A stretch of DNA of 64,000 bases from Sphingomonas sp. PsM26 (lineage in GTDB: Bacteria > Pseudomonadota > Alphaproteobacteria > Sphingomonadales > Sphingomonadaceae), in NCBI GenBank assembly GCA_030433805.1, contig JARUXA010000015.1:1-64000 (forward strand), in the 5' to 3' direction. The notes below the pieces were generated by a model, which searched no databases, was not told the origin of the DNA, and worked only from the letters and a program-made list of their open reading frames with translations. Below, in pieces: positions 56,338 to 64,000 of the stretch (positions are counted from its first letter, which is position 1; every line of letters starts with the position of its first letter). A program made the position numbers and the translations under genes.

Positions 56338-58323
56338 ATGACGGGGCAAGCACCCAGGAAAAAAGCGCCCCCGCGCGGGCTGCTGTTGACATTGGCACGC
56401 GACGTCCGCGGCAATACGCTGGCCATGATGGCGATGTTCTTGATCCCGTTGACCGGGCTGGTGGGATCCGCCGTCGACATGAGCCGTCTCTATGTCGTCA
56501 AGACGCGGTTGCAGCAAGCCTGCGACGCAGGCGCGCTGGCTGGGCGCAAGGGAATGACCGACAGCAACAACACGACGCTCGATGCTGACGCGGTGGCGCA
56601 GGCGCAGGCGTTCTTTGCCAACAATTTCAAGAAGGACACCGCGTCGCCAGCGACAGCGGGGTATCTCGGCACGACCAAGGTCGGTTTCACGCCGAGCAAG
56701 ACCGCCGACAACCAGGTCGAAGCGAAAGCAACCGCGACTGTCCCGATGACGGTCTCCAAGATCCTCGGCACCAGCTCGGTCACGCTCAACGTGACGTGCG
56801 AAGCGCGCTACGACGTTGCCGATACCGACGTGATGTTCGTGCTCGACACGACCGGGTCGATGGCTTGCCTCGCCTCTCAGACGTCCGGGTGCAGCCCGAC
56901 GGTAAAGACCTACACGCGCCCCGACGGTACGACCGGCTATTATGCGCAGGAAGTCTCGGGCTCGAAACTGTCGGGCGTGCGGACCGCGGTGCTCAACTTC
57001 TACGATACGGTCGCCGCCAGCGCCGATCCGTCCACGCATATCCGCTACGGGTTCGTCACCTACACCTCGACGGTCAACGCAGGCTTCGCGGTGGCGGCGG
57101 TGTCGCCGACCGACCCGACCGTCAATATCTCCGGGTTTCCGCTCTATCTGGTGAACAACTGGAGCTATGACACGCGCCGCTGGAATGGGGACATGTACCA
57201 GGCGAACGCAACCGCCAGTTCGGCCACCAACGTCAAGGCGGCGGATTGCTTCGTAACGACATGGCGGGTTCCCGCCACGGGCTACACCACCAACGCTCAG
57301 GCGACGCAATATACCCGCACCTATTCAACCGCCAACGGCGGCACGTGCACGCTGACGACCCAACCGTTGAAGCCGCGCTGGATCTACGACTATTCGAAGC
57401 TCGACGTCGGTAACTTCGTGATGGGCCAGACCGTGCCCGATCCGACCAAATTCACCGGCGCGACGAGCAGGTGGCAGGGGTGCCTCGAAGAACGCACCAC
57501 GACGCCCGGCGTGACGAGCTTCGATCAGGACAATCTTCCCGGCGACCTCGATCCCGATCTTATTCCGAACAGCGACCCGGCGACCAAGTGGCGTCCGATG
57601 TGGCCCGACGTCGTCTATTATCGTGGCACGGCTTCGCAGCTGGACTCGGCGTCCAACTCGAACATCAACAACAACTGGTCAGGTACCGGTTCCAACAGCG
57701 CTAACCCCTATGGCGACTCAGCCAGTACGACGACGCTCGGCACCTGGACCGCGCTGACGATGTACGGCAACATCGCGTCCGGCTACGTATCGTGCGGCAA
57801 GCCGGTGCAGCGCCTCGACACGCTCACGCGGAGCCAGGTCAGCAATTACGTCAACGCGTCCGACTTCGTGCCGCAGGGCGGTACCTATCATGACACCGGC
57901 ATGATCTGGGGCACGCGCATGATCTCGCCCAACGGGATCTTCGCGGACGATACGTCGACCTGGCCGGGCCGCAACCCGCCCAACCGCTACATCGTCTTCA
58001 TGACCGACGGCGATATGTCGCCCAATGATGACCTCTACGGCATGTACGGGATCGAATCGTATCGCAAACAGGTCGCGGCGGGCAATTCGGCCAACCTGAC
58101 GACCTACACAAACTATCACAACCAGCGCTTCCTCGCTGAATGCACTGCCGCCAAGGCGCGCAACATCAAGGTGTTCGTGATCGGGTTCGGCCAGACGCTG
58201 ACCCCGCAGCTGACCGCCTGCGCGTCTGAAGGGCAAGCCTATTACGCCAGTGACAACAAGTCGTTGGATGCTGCTTTCCAAACGATCGCCAAGCAGGTGG
58301 CGATGCTGCGGGTATCGAAGTGA
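56338..58323 (+). CDS. TadG-like pilus assembly protein with von Willebrand A domain
   Basis: A 661-residue protein. The N-terminus has the TadG/Flp-like segment with a single membrane helix (GNTLAMMAMFLIPLTGLVGSAVD), followed by helical periplasmic part (about 50-155). The VWA domain starts at residue 161, with a metal motif VLDTTGS (Asp170) and later FMTDGD. A large Asn/Ser/Thr-rich insertion (about 250-480) lies within the VWA domain. First of three overlapping genes. The ATG at 56338 is about 13 bases after AAGGGACGAAGG. No other tad genes are in the window. Confidence 0.88.
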   Translation: MTGQAPRKKAPPRGLLLTLARDVRGNTLAMMAMFLIPLTGLVGSAVDMSRLYVVKTRLQQACDAGALAGRKGMTDSNNTTLDADAVAQAQAFFANNFKKDTASPATAGYLGTTKVGFTPSKTADNQVEAKATATVPMTVSKILGTSSVTLNVTCEARYDVADTDVMFVLDTTGSMACLASQTSGCSPTVKTYTRPDGTTGYYAQEVSGSKLSGVRTAVLNFYDTVAASADPSTHIRYGFVTYTSTVNAGFAVAAVSPTDPTVNISGFPLYLVNNWSYDTRRWNGDMYQANATASSATNVKAADCFVTTWRVPATGYTTNAQATQYTRTYSTANGGTCTLTTQPLKPRWIYDYSKLDVGNFVMGQTVPDPTKFTGATSRWQGCLEERTTTPGVTSFDQDNLPGDLDPDLIPNSDPATKWRPMWPDVVYYRGTASQLDSASNSNINNNWSGTGSNSANPYGDSASTTTLGTWTALTMYGNIASGYVSCGKPVQRLDTLTRSQVSNYVNASDFVPQGGTYHDTGMIWGTRMISPNGIFADDTSTWPGRNPPNRYIVFMTDGDMSPNDDLYGMYGIESYRKQVAAGNSANLTTYTNYHNQRFLAECTAAKARNIKVFVIGFGQTLTPQLTACASEGQAYYASDNKSLDAAFQTIAKQVAMLRVSK

Positions 58324-58940
58324 AGCGCCTGATCGGGGACCGGCGCGGCGCGACGCTGGTCGAGTTCACCTTCGTCGCACCCGTCATGATCATGGTGATG
58401 ATGGGGCTGTGTGATCTCACGTACCAGATCTACGCCCGCTCGATCCTCAACGGCGCGGTGCAGAAGGCGGCGCGCGACAGCACCATTCAGGGGGCTGCCG
58501 ATCAGACCGGCGCGATCGATCAGCGCGTGATCAACATCATGGGGGGGCTGGTCGGCACCATCACACCGTCGTGCGCCACGACGCCTGCCGCCGCGACCTG
58601 GTGTGCGACCCGCACGAACTTCACCAGCTTCGCACAGGCGGGCCCCGAACCGTTCAACGACGATAACAATGACGGCATCCGTCAGACGACGGAATGCTAT
58701 TCCGACATCAACGGCAATTCGAAATGGGATGCCAGCGCAGGTCCCGGCAACAGCGGCCAGGGCGGCGCAAGCGACGTGACGGTCTATACGATGAAGATCA
58801 CCTACGCGCGCATCTTCCCGGTGGCATCGCTGTTCGGGTGGCCCACGACCCAGACGATCATCGGCAGCACGCTGTTGAAAAACCAGCCATACCAGACGCA
58901 GAGTGGGACTGCCGTCGCACCAAAGACGATCTGCACATGA
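58320..58940 (+). CDS. TadE-like pilus assembly protein
   Basis: A 206-residue single-span membrane protein. The N-terminus RRGATLVEFTFVAPVMIMVMMGL is the TadE signature, including the conserved Glu of prepilin-like proteins. The rest is periplasmic with four cysteines. GTG start overlapping the TadG stop (GTGA). Likely a minor pseudopilin of a Tad/Flp system encoded elsewhere. Confidence 0.9.
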   Translation: MKRLIGDRRGATLVEFTFVAPVMIMVMMGLCDLTYQIYARSILNGAVQKAARDSTIQGAADQTGAIDQRVINIMGGLVGTITPSCATTPAAATWCATRTNFTSFAQAGPEPFNDDNNDGIRQTTECYSDINGNSKWDASAGPGNSGQGGASDVTVYTMKITYARIFPVASLFGWPTTQTIIGSTLLKNQPYQTQSGTAVAPKTICT

Positions 58941-59701
58941 GCGCGCCATCGATCCGGTTGCGGCGTCTCGGGGCGGATCGCCGCGGTGTCGCCATGCTCG
59001 AATTCGCGCTGTCGCTGCCGATCGTGCTCGCAGTGGGTTTGTACGGGATCGAGGTTTCGAACCTCGCCTTGACCAACCTCAAGGTCAGCCAGATCGCGCT
59101 CGCGCTTGCCGACAACGCATCGCGGGTCGGCGTGGCGAACCAACTCGCGCAGCAGCAGTTGCGCGAATACGATATCAATGATGTGCTCCAGGCCACGCGG
59201 CTGCAGGGCGCCGATATCAAGCTGACCACAAACGGGCGGGTCATCCTGTCCAGCCTCGAGGAATCCGGGGGCGTTCAGCGCATCCACTGGCAGCGGTGCA
59301 TCGGGTTGCAAAAGGGCGCCGGTTACGATTCGAGCTACGGCCGCACGACGATCAAAGGGAGCACGCCGTCGACTGCGGAAGATACCGCCGCCAGCTACGA
59401 TCCGACCGCCGGCATCAATACCAGGACCGACGGAACCGACGATTCGGCGAGCCATCCGGGGAGCGTCATTACCGGCGGGATGGGTGATCCGGACCAGAAG
59501 GTCCTCGCGCCCAAGAACTCGGGCGTGATGTTTGTGGAGATCAACTACAGATATGTACCGGTGACAGGGACATGGTTGCTCGGATCGCAGCAGCTTCGGT
59601 CGGTCGCGTCGTTCATCGTCCGCGATCGGCGTACGTTCGCGCTGGTCTCGAACCCTTCGCCGACCGCAAAGCGGTCGACCTGCGATCTGTACACCAGTTG
59701 A
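58937..59701 (+). CDS. Second TadE/TadG-like pilus assembly protein
   Basis: A 254-residue protein with the same N-terminal signature (RRGVAMLEFALSLPIVLAVGL). The periplasmic part has about three cysteines and a Thr/Asp-rich loop (about 140-190). ATG at 58937 overlaps the stop of the preceding gene as ATGA, so all three genes are one operon. Followed by a strong hairpin. Confidence 0.87.
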   Translation: MSAPSIRLRRLGADRRGVAMLEFALSLPIVLAVGLYGIEVSNLALTNLKVSQIALALADNASRVGVANQLAQQQLREYDINDVLQATRLQGADIKLTTNGRVILSSLEESGGVQRIHWQRCIGLQKGAGYDSSYGRTTIKGSTPSTAEDTAASYDPTAGINTRTDGTDDSASHPGSVITGGMGDPDQKVLAPKNSGVMFVEINYRYVPVTGTWLLGSQQLRSVASFIVRDRRTFALVSNPSPTAKRSTCDLYTS

Positions 59702-59722
59702 TCTGCAAGCCCGTGCCGAACG

Positions 59723-59760
59723 CATGACGGCGCGGGAAGCTGCCTTCCCGCGCCGTCATG
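59723..59760. terminator. Bidirectional terminator hairpin
   Basis: A perfect 17-bp stem (59723-59739 with 59744-59760) with loop CTGC, in the convergent gap between the Tad operon and pdhB. There is no T tract. Confidence 0.75.
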
Positions 59761-59782
59761 GCTTGCCGATCCGGACGAGGCC

Positions 59783-61204
59783 TCAGCCCCGATAGGTAAC
59801 CTTCTTCACGGCTGCCACGATCTTGTCGCTGGTGACGAGCATCAGCTTCTCGAGGTTTGCAGCATAGGGCATCGGCACGTCCTCGTTGGTGACGCGCAGC
59901 ACCGGCGCATCGAGGTCGTCGAAACCCTGCTCCATGCAGACCGCCTGGATTTCCGAAGCGATCGAGCAGGTTGCCCAATTCTCTTCGGCAATGACGAGGC
60001 GATTGGTCTTCTTGAGGCTCGCCAGCACCGTCTCGGTGTCGAGCGGACGCAGCGTGCGCAGATCGATCACCTCGGCGTCGATCCCCTCTTCCGCCAGCTT
60101 CTCGGCCGCTTCGAGCGAAAGGCCCACGCCGATCGAATAGCTGACGATCGTGACGTCCTTGCCCTCGCGCATGATCCGCGCCTTGCCGATCGGCAGGACG
60201 TAATCGTCGAGCTTGGGGACTTCGAACGTGCGGCCATAGAGCAGTTCGTTCTCGAGGAACACGACCGGATCCTCGGTGCGGATCGCGGCCTTCATCAGGC
60301 CCTTGGCATCCGCCGCGTCATACGGCGCGATCACGATCAGGCCCGGGACGCTCGCATACCATGCTGCGAAGTTGTGCGAATGCTGTGCGCCGACGCGCGA
60401 CGCCGCGCCGTTCGGGCCACGGAACACGATTGGGCAGCGCATCTGGCCACCCGACATGTAATTGGTCTTGGCGGCGGAGTTGATGATGTGGTCGATCGCC
60501 TGCAACGCGAAGTTGAAGGTCATGAACTCGACGATCGGGCGAAGCCCGCCCATCGCCGCACCAGCCCCGACGCCGGCAAAGCCATATTCGGTGATCGGCG
60601 TATCGATCACGCGCTTGTCGCCGAACTCGGCGAGCAAGCCCTGCGTGACCTTGTACGCGCCCTGGTACTGCGCGACTTCCTCGCCGATCACGAAGACGCG
60701 CTCGTCGGCGCGCATTTCCTCGGCCATCGCGTCGCGAAGGGCTTCGCGCAGCGTGATCTTGACCATCTCGGTCCCCTCGGGGATCGCGGGGTCGCTGACC
60801 TTGGCCTTCTGCTCGGCCGCGGCGTGAAGCTGCTGCGTACCGCTCTCGGCGGCCATCGGCACGTTGCTCTCGGGCGCAGGCGGCGCCTTGTCGGCTGGCT
60901 GCGCTTCCTTGGGCTGTGCGTTGGCGGAATCGCCCGCACGCTCGCCCGACGACGGCTCTTCGCCCTCGGCGTCGAGCGTCGCGATGACGGTGCCGACCTT
61001 CACGTTGTCGGTCCCCTCCGCGACGAGGATCTTGCCGATCGTGCCTTCGTCGACCGCTTCGAATTCCATCGTCGCCTTGTCGGTCTCGATCTCGGCCATG
61101 ATGTCGCCCGACTTGACGACGTCGCCTTCCTTGACCAGCCACTTGGCGAGCGTGCCTTCCTCCATCGTGGGGGAAAGCGCGGGCATCTTGATCTCAATCG
61201 GCAT
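59783..61204 (-). CDS. pdhB: Pyruvate dehydrogenase E1 component subunit beta with N-terminal lipoyl domain
   Basis: A 473-residue subunit of the pyruvate dehydrogenase complex. An N-terminal lipoyl domain (about 1-80) carries the lipoyl lysine in ETDKATM (Lys43). An Ala/Pro/Glu-rich linker (about 80-140) leads to the transketolase-like E1-beta part (about 145-320) and C-terminal domain. The lipoyl-fused form is known from several alphaproteobacteria, including Zymomonas. Its ATG overlaps the pdhA stop (TGATG), so the two are coupled. No E2 or E3 gene is in the window. Confidence 0.97.
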   Translation of the reverse strand: MPIEIKMPALSPTMEEGTLAKWLVKEGDVVKSGDIMAEIETDKATMEFEAVDEGTIGKILVAEGTDNVKVGTVIATLDAEGEEPSSGERAGDSANAQPKEAQPADKAPPAPESNVPMAAESGTQQLHAAAEQKAKVSDPAIPEGTEMVKITLREALRDAMAEEMRADERVFVIGEEVAQYQGAYKVTQGLLAEFGDKRVIDTPITEYGFAGVGAGAAMGGLRPIVEFMTFNFALQAIDHIINSAAKTNYMSGGQMRCPIVFRGPNGAASRVGAQHSHNFAAWYASVPGLIVIAPYDAADAKGLMKAAIRTEDPVVFLENELLYGRTFEVPKLDDYVLPIGKARIMREGKDVTIVSYSIGVGLSLEAAEKLAEEGIDAEVIDLRTLRPLDTETVLASLKKTNRLVIAEENWATCSIASEIQAVCMEQGFDDLDAPVLRVTNEDVPMPYAANLEKLMLVTSDKIVAAVKKVTYRG

Positions 61205-62247
61205 CAGTATTTTTCCACCAGAACGTCGGTATAGAGCTCGGCCGCATCGGGCTCGGGCGTCTGTTCAGCGAAATCGGCAGCTTCGTTGACGATCTTGCGG
61301 ATCTCCTGTTCGACCCCCTTGAGATCGCCCTCGGTGACGCCCTGCTCTTCGAGCAGCTTCTTGACGTGCTCGATCGGATCGGACTTGTCGCGAACCGCCT
61401 GGACTTCCTCGCGGCTGCGATATTTCGCGGGGTCGGACATCGAGTGGCCACGGTAGCGGTAGGTCTTCATCTCGAGGATGATCGGCCCCTTGGCCGCGCG
61501 AACCCAGGCGAGTGCTTCTTCGGCTGCGCCACGGCACGCGAGCACGTCCATGCCGTCGACCTGGATGCCCGGGATGCGGAAGCTCTCGCCGCGGCGGTAC
61601 AGCTGGTCCTCGGCCGACGCGCGATTGACGCTCGTGCCCATCGCGTACTGGTTGTTTTCGATGACGTAGATGACCGGGAGCTTCCACAGCTCGGCCATGT
61701 TGAAGCTCTCGTACACCTGGCCCTGGTTGGCCGCGCCATCGCCGAAGTAAGCGAGGCAAACGCCGCCGTCGCCCTTATACTTGTGGCTGAAGCCGAGTCC
61801 GGTGCCGAGCGACACCTGCGCGCCGACGATACCGTGCCCGCCGTAGAACTTATGTTCGACGGAGAACATATGCATCGAGCCGCCTTTGCCCTTGGAGATG
61901 CCGGCGGCACGCCCCGTAAGCTCGGCCATCACGTCCTGCGGCGGGATGCCGCAGAGCAGCATGTGGCCGTGGTCGCGATACCCGGTGATGACGCTGTCCA
62001 CCGGGGTCAGCGCGGACTGCAGCCCGACGGCGACGGCTTCCTGGCCGATGTAGAGATGGCAAAAGCCGCCGATCAGGCCGAGGCCGTACAACTGGCCCGC
62101 CTTTTCCTCGAAACGACGGATCAGCAACATCTGCTTGTAGAACTCGATCAGCTCGTCCTTCGAAGCCTGGTAAGGCGTCGGTTCATCGGGACGCTCGCGG
62201 TTCGGGACCGGAGGTTCAGCTTTACGAAGGGCGGGGGCTTTGGCCAC
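61204..62247 (-). CDS. pdhA: Pyruvate dehydrogenase E1 component subunit alpha
   Basis: A 347-residue thiamine diphosphate enzyme subunit. The cofactor motif is [15 protein letters not shown]. The phosphorylation-loop-like region [11 protein letters not shown] is conserved. GTG-free ATG start at 62247 in [15 protein letters not shown]. Together with pdhB it decarboxylates pyruvate and reduces the E2 lipoyl group. First gene of the pdhA-pdhB operon; divergent from an MFS gene. Confidence 0.97.
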   Translation of the reverse strand: MAKAPALRKAEPPVPNRERPDEPTPYQASKDELIEFYKQMLLIRRFEEKAGQLYGLGLIGGFCHLYIGQEAVAVGLQSALTPVDSVITGYRDHGHMLLCGIPPQDVMAELTGRAAGISKGKGGSMHMFSVEHKFYGGHGIVGAQVSLGTGLGFSHKYKGDGGVCLAYFGDGAANQGQVYESFNMAELWKLPVIYVIENNQYAMGTSVNRASAEDQLYRRGESFRIPGIQVDGMDVLACRGAAEEALAWVRAAKGPIILEMKTYRYRGHSMSDPAKYRSREEVQAVRDKSDPIEHVKKLLEEQGVTEGDLKGVEQEIRKIVNEAADFAEQTPEPDAAELYTDVLVEKY

Positions 62248-62420
62248 GGACGATCAACCTCGTATCCTGGGATAATGTCGCGAGCCTATAGGCCCGTTGT
62301 TGCGCGTATATCAATGTCCCGCATCAAATCCCTGGCGTCGCCGGGACGAACAGAAGTTTCCACGGGCCAAGCAAGACGATGATTGCGGCGCGCGCGCGGC
62401 TGCGCCTAAGGGATGAGGCG

Positions 62421-63701
62421 ATGGCAGAGGCACCGCATCCCTTTCGTATTCCCAACTTCCGCGCCTATTGGGCATCGCGTCTGTCGGGGACGGTTGCGAT
62501 CACCGCGATGGCGCTGATCGTCGGCTGGCAGGTCTACAGCCTCGCCCGCGCCACCATGGGGATTCGCGAGGCAGCGTTCCTGCTCGGCATGATTGGCGCG
62601 GCGCAGTTCATTCCGCTGTTCGTGCTGACGCCGGTGGTCGGTCTCGTCGCCGATTCGGTCGATCGCCGCTGGATCGTGCGCGTGACGACGACGATCATGT
62701 TGCTTACCGCAGCGACGCTCGGCGTGCTGACCGCGACGCACACGCTGACGCTGACCGCGCTGTTCACCGCCGCCGTGGTGTTCGGCATCGTCCGCGCCTT
62801 CTCGGGCCCCGCCTATTCAGCGCTCGCGCCCAACCTCGTTCAGCGGGAAAGCCTGCCGACCGCGATCGCGGTCAGTTCGATCGCATGGCAGGTCGGTTCG
62901 ATCGCGGGGCCCAGCCTCGGCGGGCTGCTGTTCGCGGTCCATCCCGACGTCGCCTACGCAGTCGTGGTCGGATTGCTGACGCTTGCGCTGGCGACGATGT
63001 TCCTGATCGGCCCGGTGCCGCAGCCCCCCGCCCAGCCCGACCAGCGCCCGCTCGCGCGGATCGCACAGGGGTTCGCTTATGTCCGCAACAACCGGCTGGT
63101 GCTGGCGACGATCACGCTCGACCTGTTCGCGGTGCTGCTCGCGGGGTCAACCGCGCTGTTGCCGGTGTTCGCGCGCGATATCCTCCACGTCGGCCCGCAA
63201 GGGCTCGGCCTGCTCGCGGCAAGCATGGGTGCGGGCGCAACCGTTACCGCCCTGTTCTTCTCGGTCCGCCCGATGAAGACCAACGTCGGGGTCAAGATGC
63301 TGATCGCGGTCATGGTGTTCGGTGCCGCGGTCATCGTGTTTGGCCTGTCGCGCAATCTCTGGCTCAGTTCGGCAGCGCTCGCGGTCGCCGGCTGTGGCGA
63401 CATGGTGTCGGTCTATGTCCGCCAGTCGCTGATCCAGCTGCACACCCCGGACTCGATGCGCGGCCGCGTCAGCGCGGTGTCGCAGCTGACGATTTCTGCC
63501 TCGAACGAGCTCGGTGAAGCGGAGAGCGGATTGCTTGCTGCACTGCTCGGCCCGGTCGGCGCGGTGCTGTTCGGCGGCATCGGTGCGATCGTCGTGACGA
63601 TCCTGTGGGTCCGCCTGTTTCCCGAGCTCAGGCTTGCCAAGACCTTCGACCAGCCCGACATAGCCCTAACAAAGACCCCAGCAGGAGTTGCGCAATCATG
63701 A
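62421..63701 (+). CDS. MFS transporter (EntS-like group)
   Basis: A 426-residue protein with about twelve membrane helices. It matches the MFS_3 (EntS-like) group: [15 protein letters not shown] at the N-terminus, the D-x-x-DRRWI loop after helix 2, and the central loop before helix 7. Such proteins export siderophores or drugs; the substrate is unknown. ATG at 62421 follows GGGATGAGG; an in-frame codon 14 residues upstream is less likely. The stop overlaps cysK (ATGA). Confidence 0.88.
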   Translation: MAEAPHPFRIPNFRAYWASRLSGTVAITAMALIVGWQVYSLARATMGIREAAFLLGMIGAAQFIPLFVLTPVVGLVADSVDRRWIVRVTTTIMLLTAATLGVLTATHTLTLTALFTAAVVFGIVRAFSGPAYSALAPNLVQRESLPTAIAVSSIAWQVGSIAGPSLGGLLFAVHPDVAYAVVVGLLTLALATMFLIGPVPQPPAQPDQRPLARIAQGFAYVRNNRLVLATITLDLFAVLLAGSTALLPVFARDILHVGPQGLGLLAASMGAGATVTALFFSVRPMKTNVGVKMLIAVMVFGAAVIVFGLSRNLWLSSAALAVAGCGDMVSVYVRQSLIQLHTPDSMRGRVSAVSQLTISASNELGEAESGLLAALLGPVGAVLFGGIGAIVVTILWVRLFPELRLAKTFDQPDIALTKTPAGVAQS

Positions 63702-64000
63702 AGGCGAACACCATCCTGGATACGATCGGCAACACGCCGCACGTCCGTATCCAGAAGCTCTTCCCCGGCGCCGAAGTCTGGATCAAGTCGGAACGCTCCA
63801 ACCCCGGGGGGTCGATCAAGGACCGCATCGCGCTCGCGATGATCGAGGCGGCGGAGCGCGACGGGCACCTCCAGCCCGGCGGGACGATCATCGAGCCGAC
63901 CAGCGGCAACACCGGCGTCGGCCTCGCGATGGTCGCCGCGGTCAAGGGCTACAAGCTCGTCCTCGTCATGCCCGAAAGCATGTCGCTCGAACGCCGCCGC
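63698..64000 (+). CDS. cysK: Cysteine synthase A (truncated by window end)
   Basis: The first 101 codons of O-acetylserine sulfhydrylase. The PLP lysine is in [10 protein letters not shown] (Lys41), and [12 protein letters not shown] is the substrate-binding loop. It makes cysteine from O-acetylserine and sulfide. ATG overlaps the MFS stop as ATGA, suggesting co-translation. The gene continues past the window. Confidence 0.95.
   Translation, partial: MKANTILDTIGNTPHVRIQKLFPGAEVWIKSERSNPGGSIKDRIALAMIEAAERDGHLQPGGTIIEPTSGNTGVGLAMVAAVKGYKLVLVMPESMSLERRR

Overview
The window looks like a chromosomal segment of a high-GC alphaproteobacterium of the order Sphingomonadales, most likely Sphingomonas in the strict sense. 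This rests on protein character (exosortase-A-associated genes, several TonB-dependent receptors, an E1-beta subunit of pyruvate dehydrogenase with a fused lipoyl domain, trmFO, gyrA with an alphaproteobacterial C-terminus). It also rests on a neighbouring ornithine decarboxylase and deoxyhypusine-synthase-like pair, which fits the homospermidine used as a marker of this genus. No database was available, so family assignments come from motifs and remembered family features. No IS element, prophage or CRISPR array was seen.

Layout. 1-240 is an abnormal G/C homopolymer tract. 268-8951 carries a CPA2 antiporter, alaS, a Tat-exported M24 peptidase, a dicarboxylate/amino-acid symporter, a small membrane protein and a threonine/serine dehydratase. 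Two copies of a 27-base paired inverted repeat sit in convergent gaps there. 8979-11472 is a polyamine block: promoter, structured leader, ornithine decarboxylase, deoxyhypusine-synthase-like enzyme. 11491-13003 holds an esterase and a MAPEG protein. 13010-19608 is a partial exosortase-A (XrtA) associated module without exosortase: a catalytically eroded amidotransferase, an ATPase, a PLP decarboxylase, an acyl-CoA ligase and a divergent acyl carrier protein.

19677-29740 contains trxB, a VOC protein, tRNA-Met, a 2'-5' RNA ligase-like protein with kup, an Lrp regulator divergent from ald, a secreted S1 protease and a membrane GGDEF/EAL protein. 29870-39110 is an envelope uptake and hydrolysis island: two related TonB receptors around three envelope proteins (YdcF-like, PLC/P1 nuclease-like, PHP metallohydrolase) plus a TetR regulator with a candidate operator. 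39591-44164 is a looser region with a duplicated-domain hydrolase, DUF1993, a gene broken by an in-frame stop, a small membrane protein and two tRNAs.

44513-64000 is mostly conserved: an atypical histidine-kinase-like protein, an Lrp regulator, a TPR protein, yaaA-SDR, gyrA-DUF952, DUF488, trmFO, an EF-hand protein, a phytoene-synthase-like protein, a TadG/TadE operon, pdhBA, and an MFS-cysK pair cut by the window end.

The most interesting signals are the leader in front of ornithine decarboxylase, where an 11-bp pairing would hide the ribosome binding site and competes with a terminator-like hairpin and a 21-codon reading frame, and the exosortase-free XrtA module with its eroded amidotransferase.
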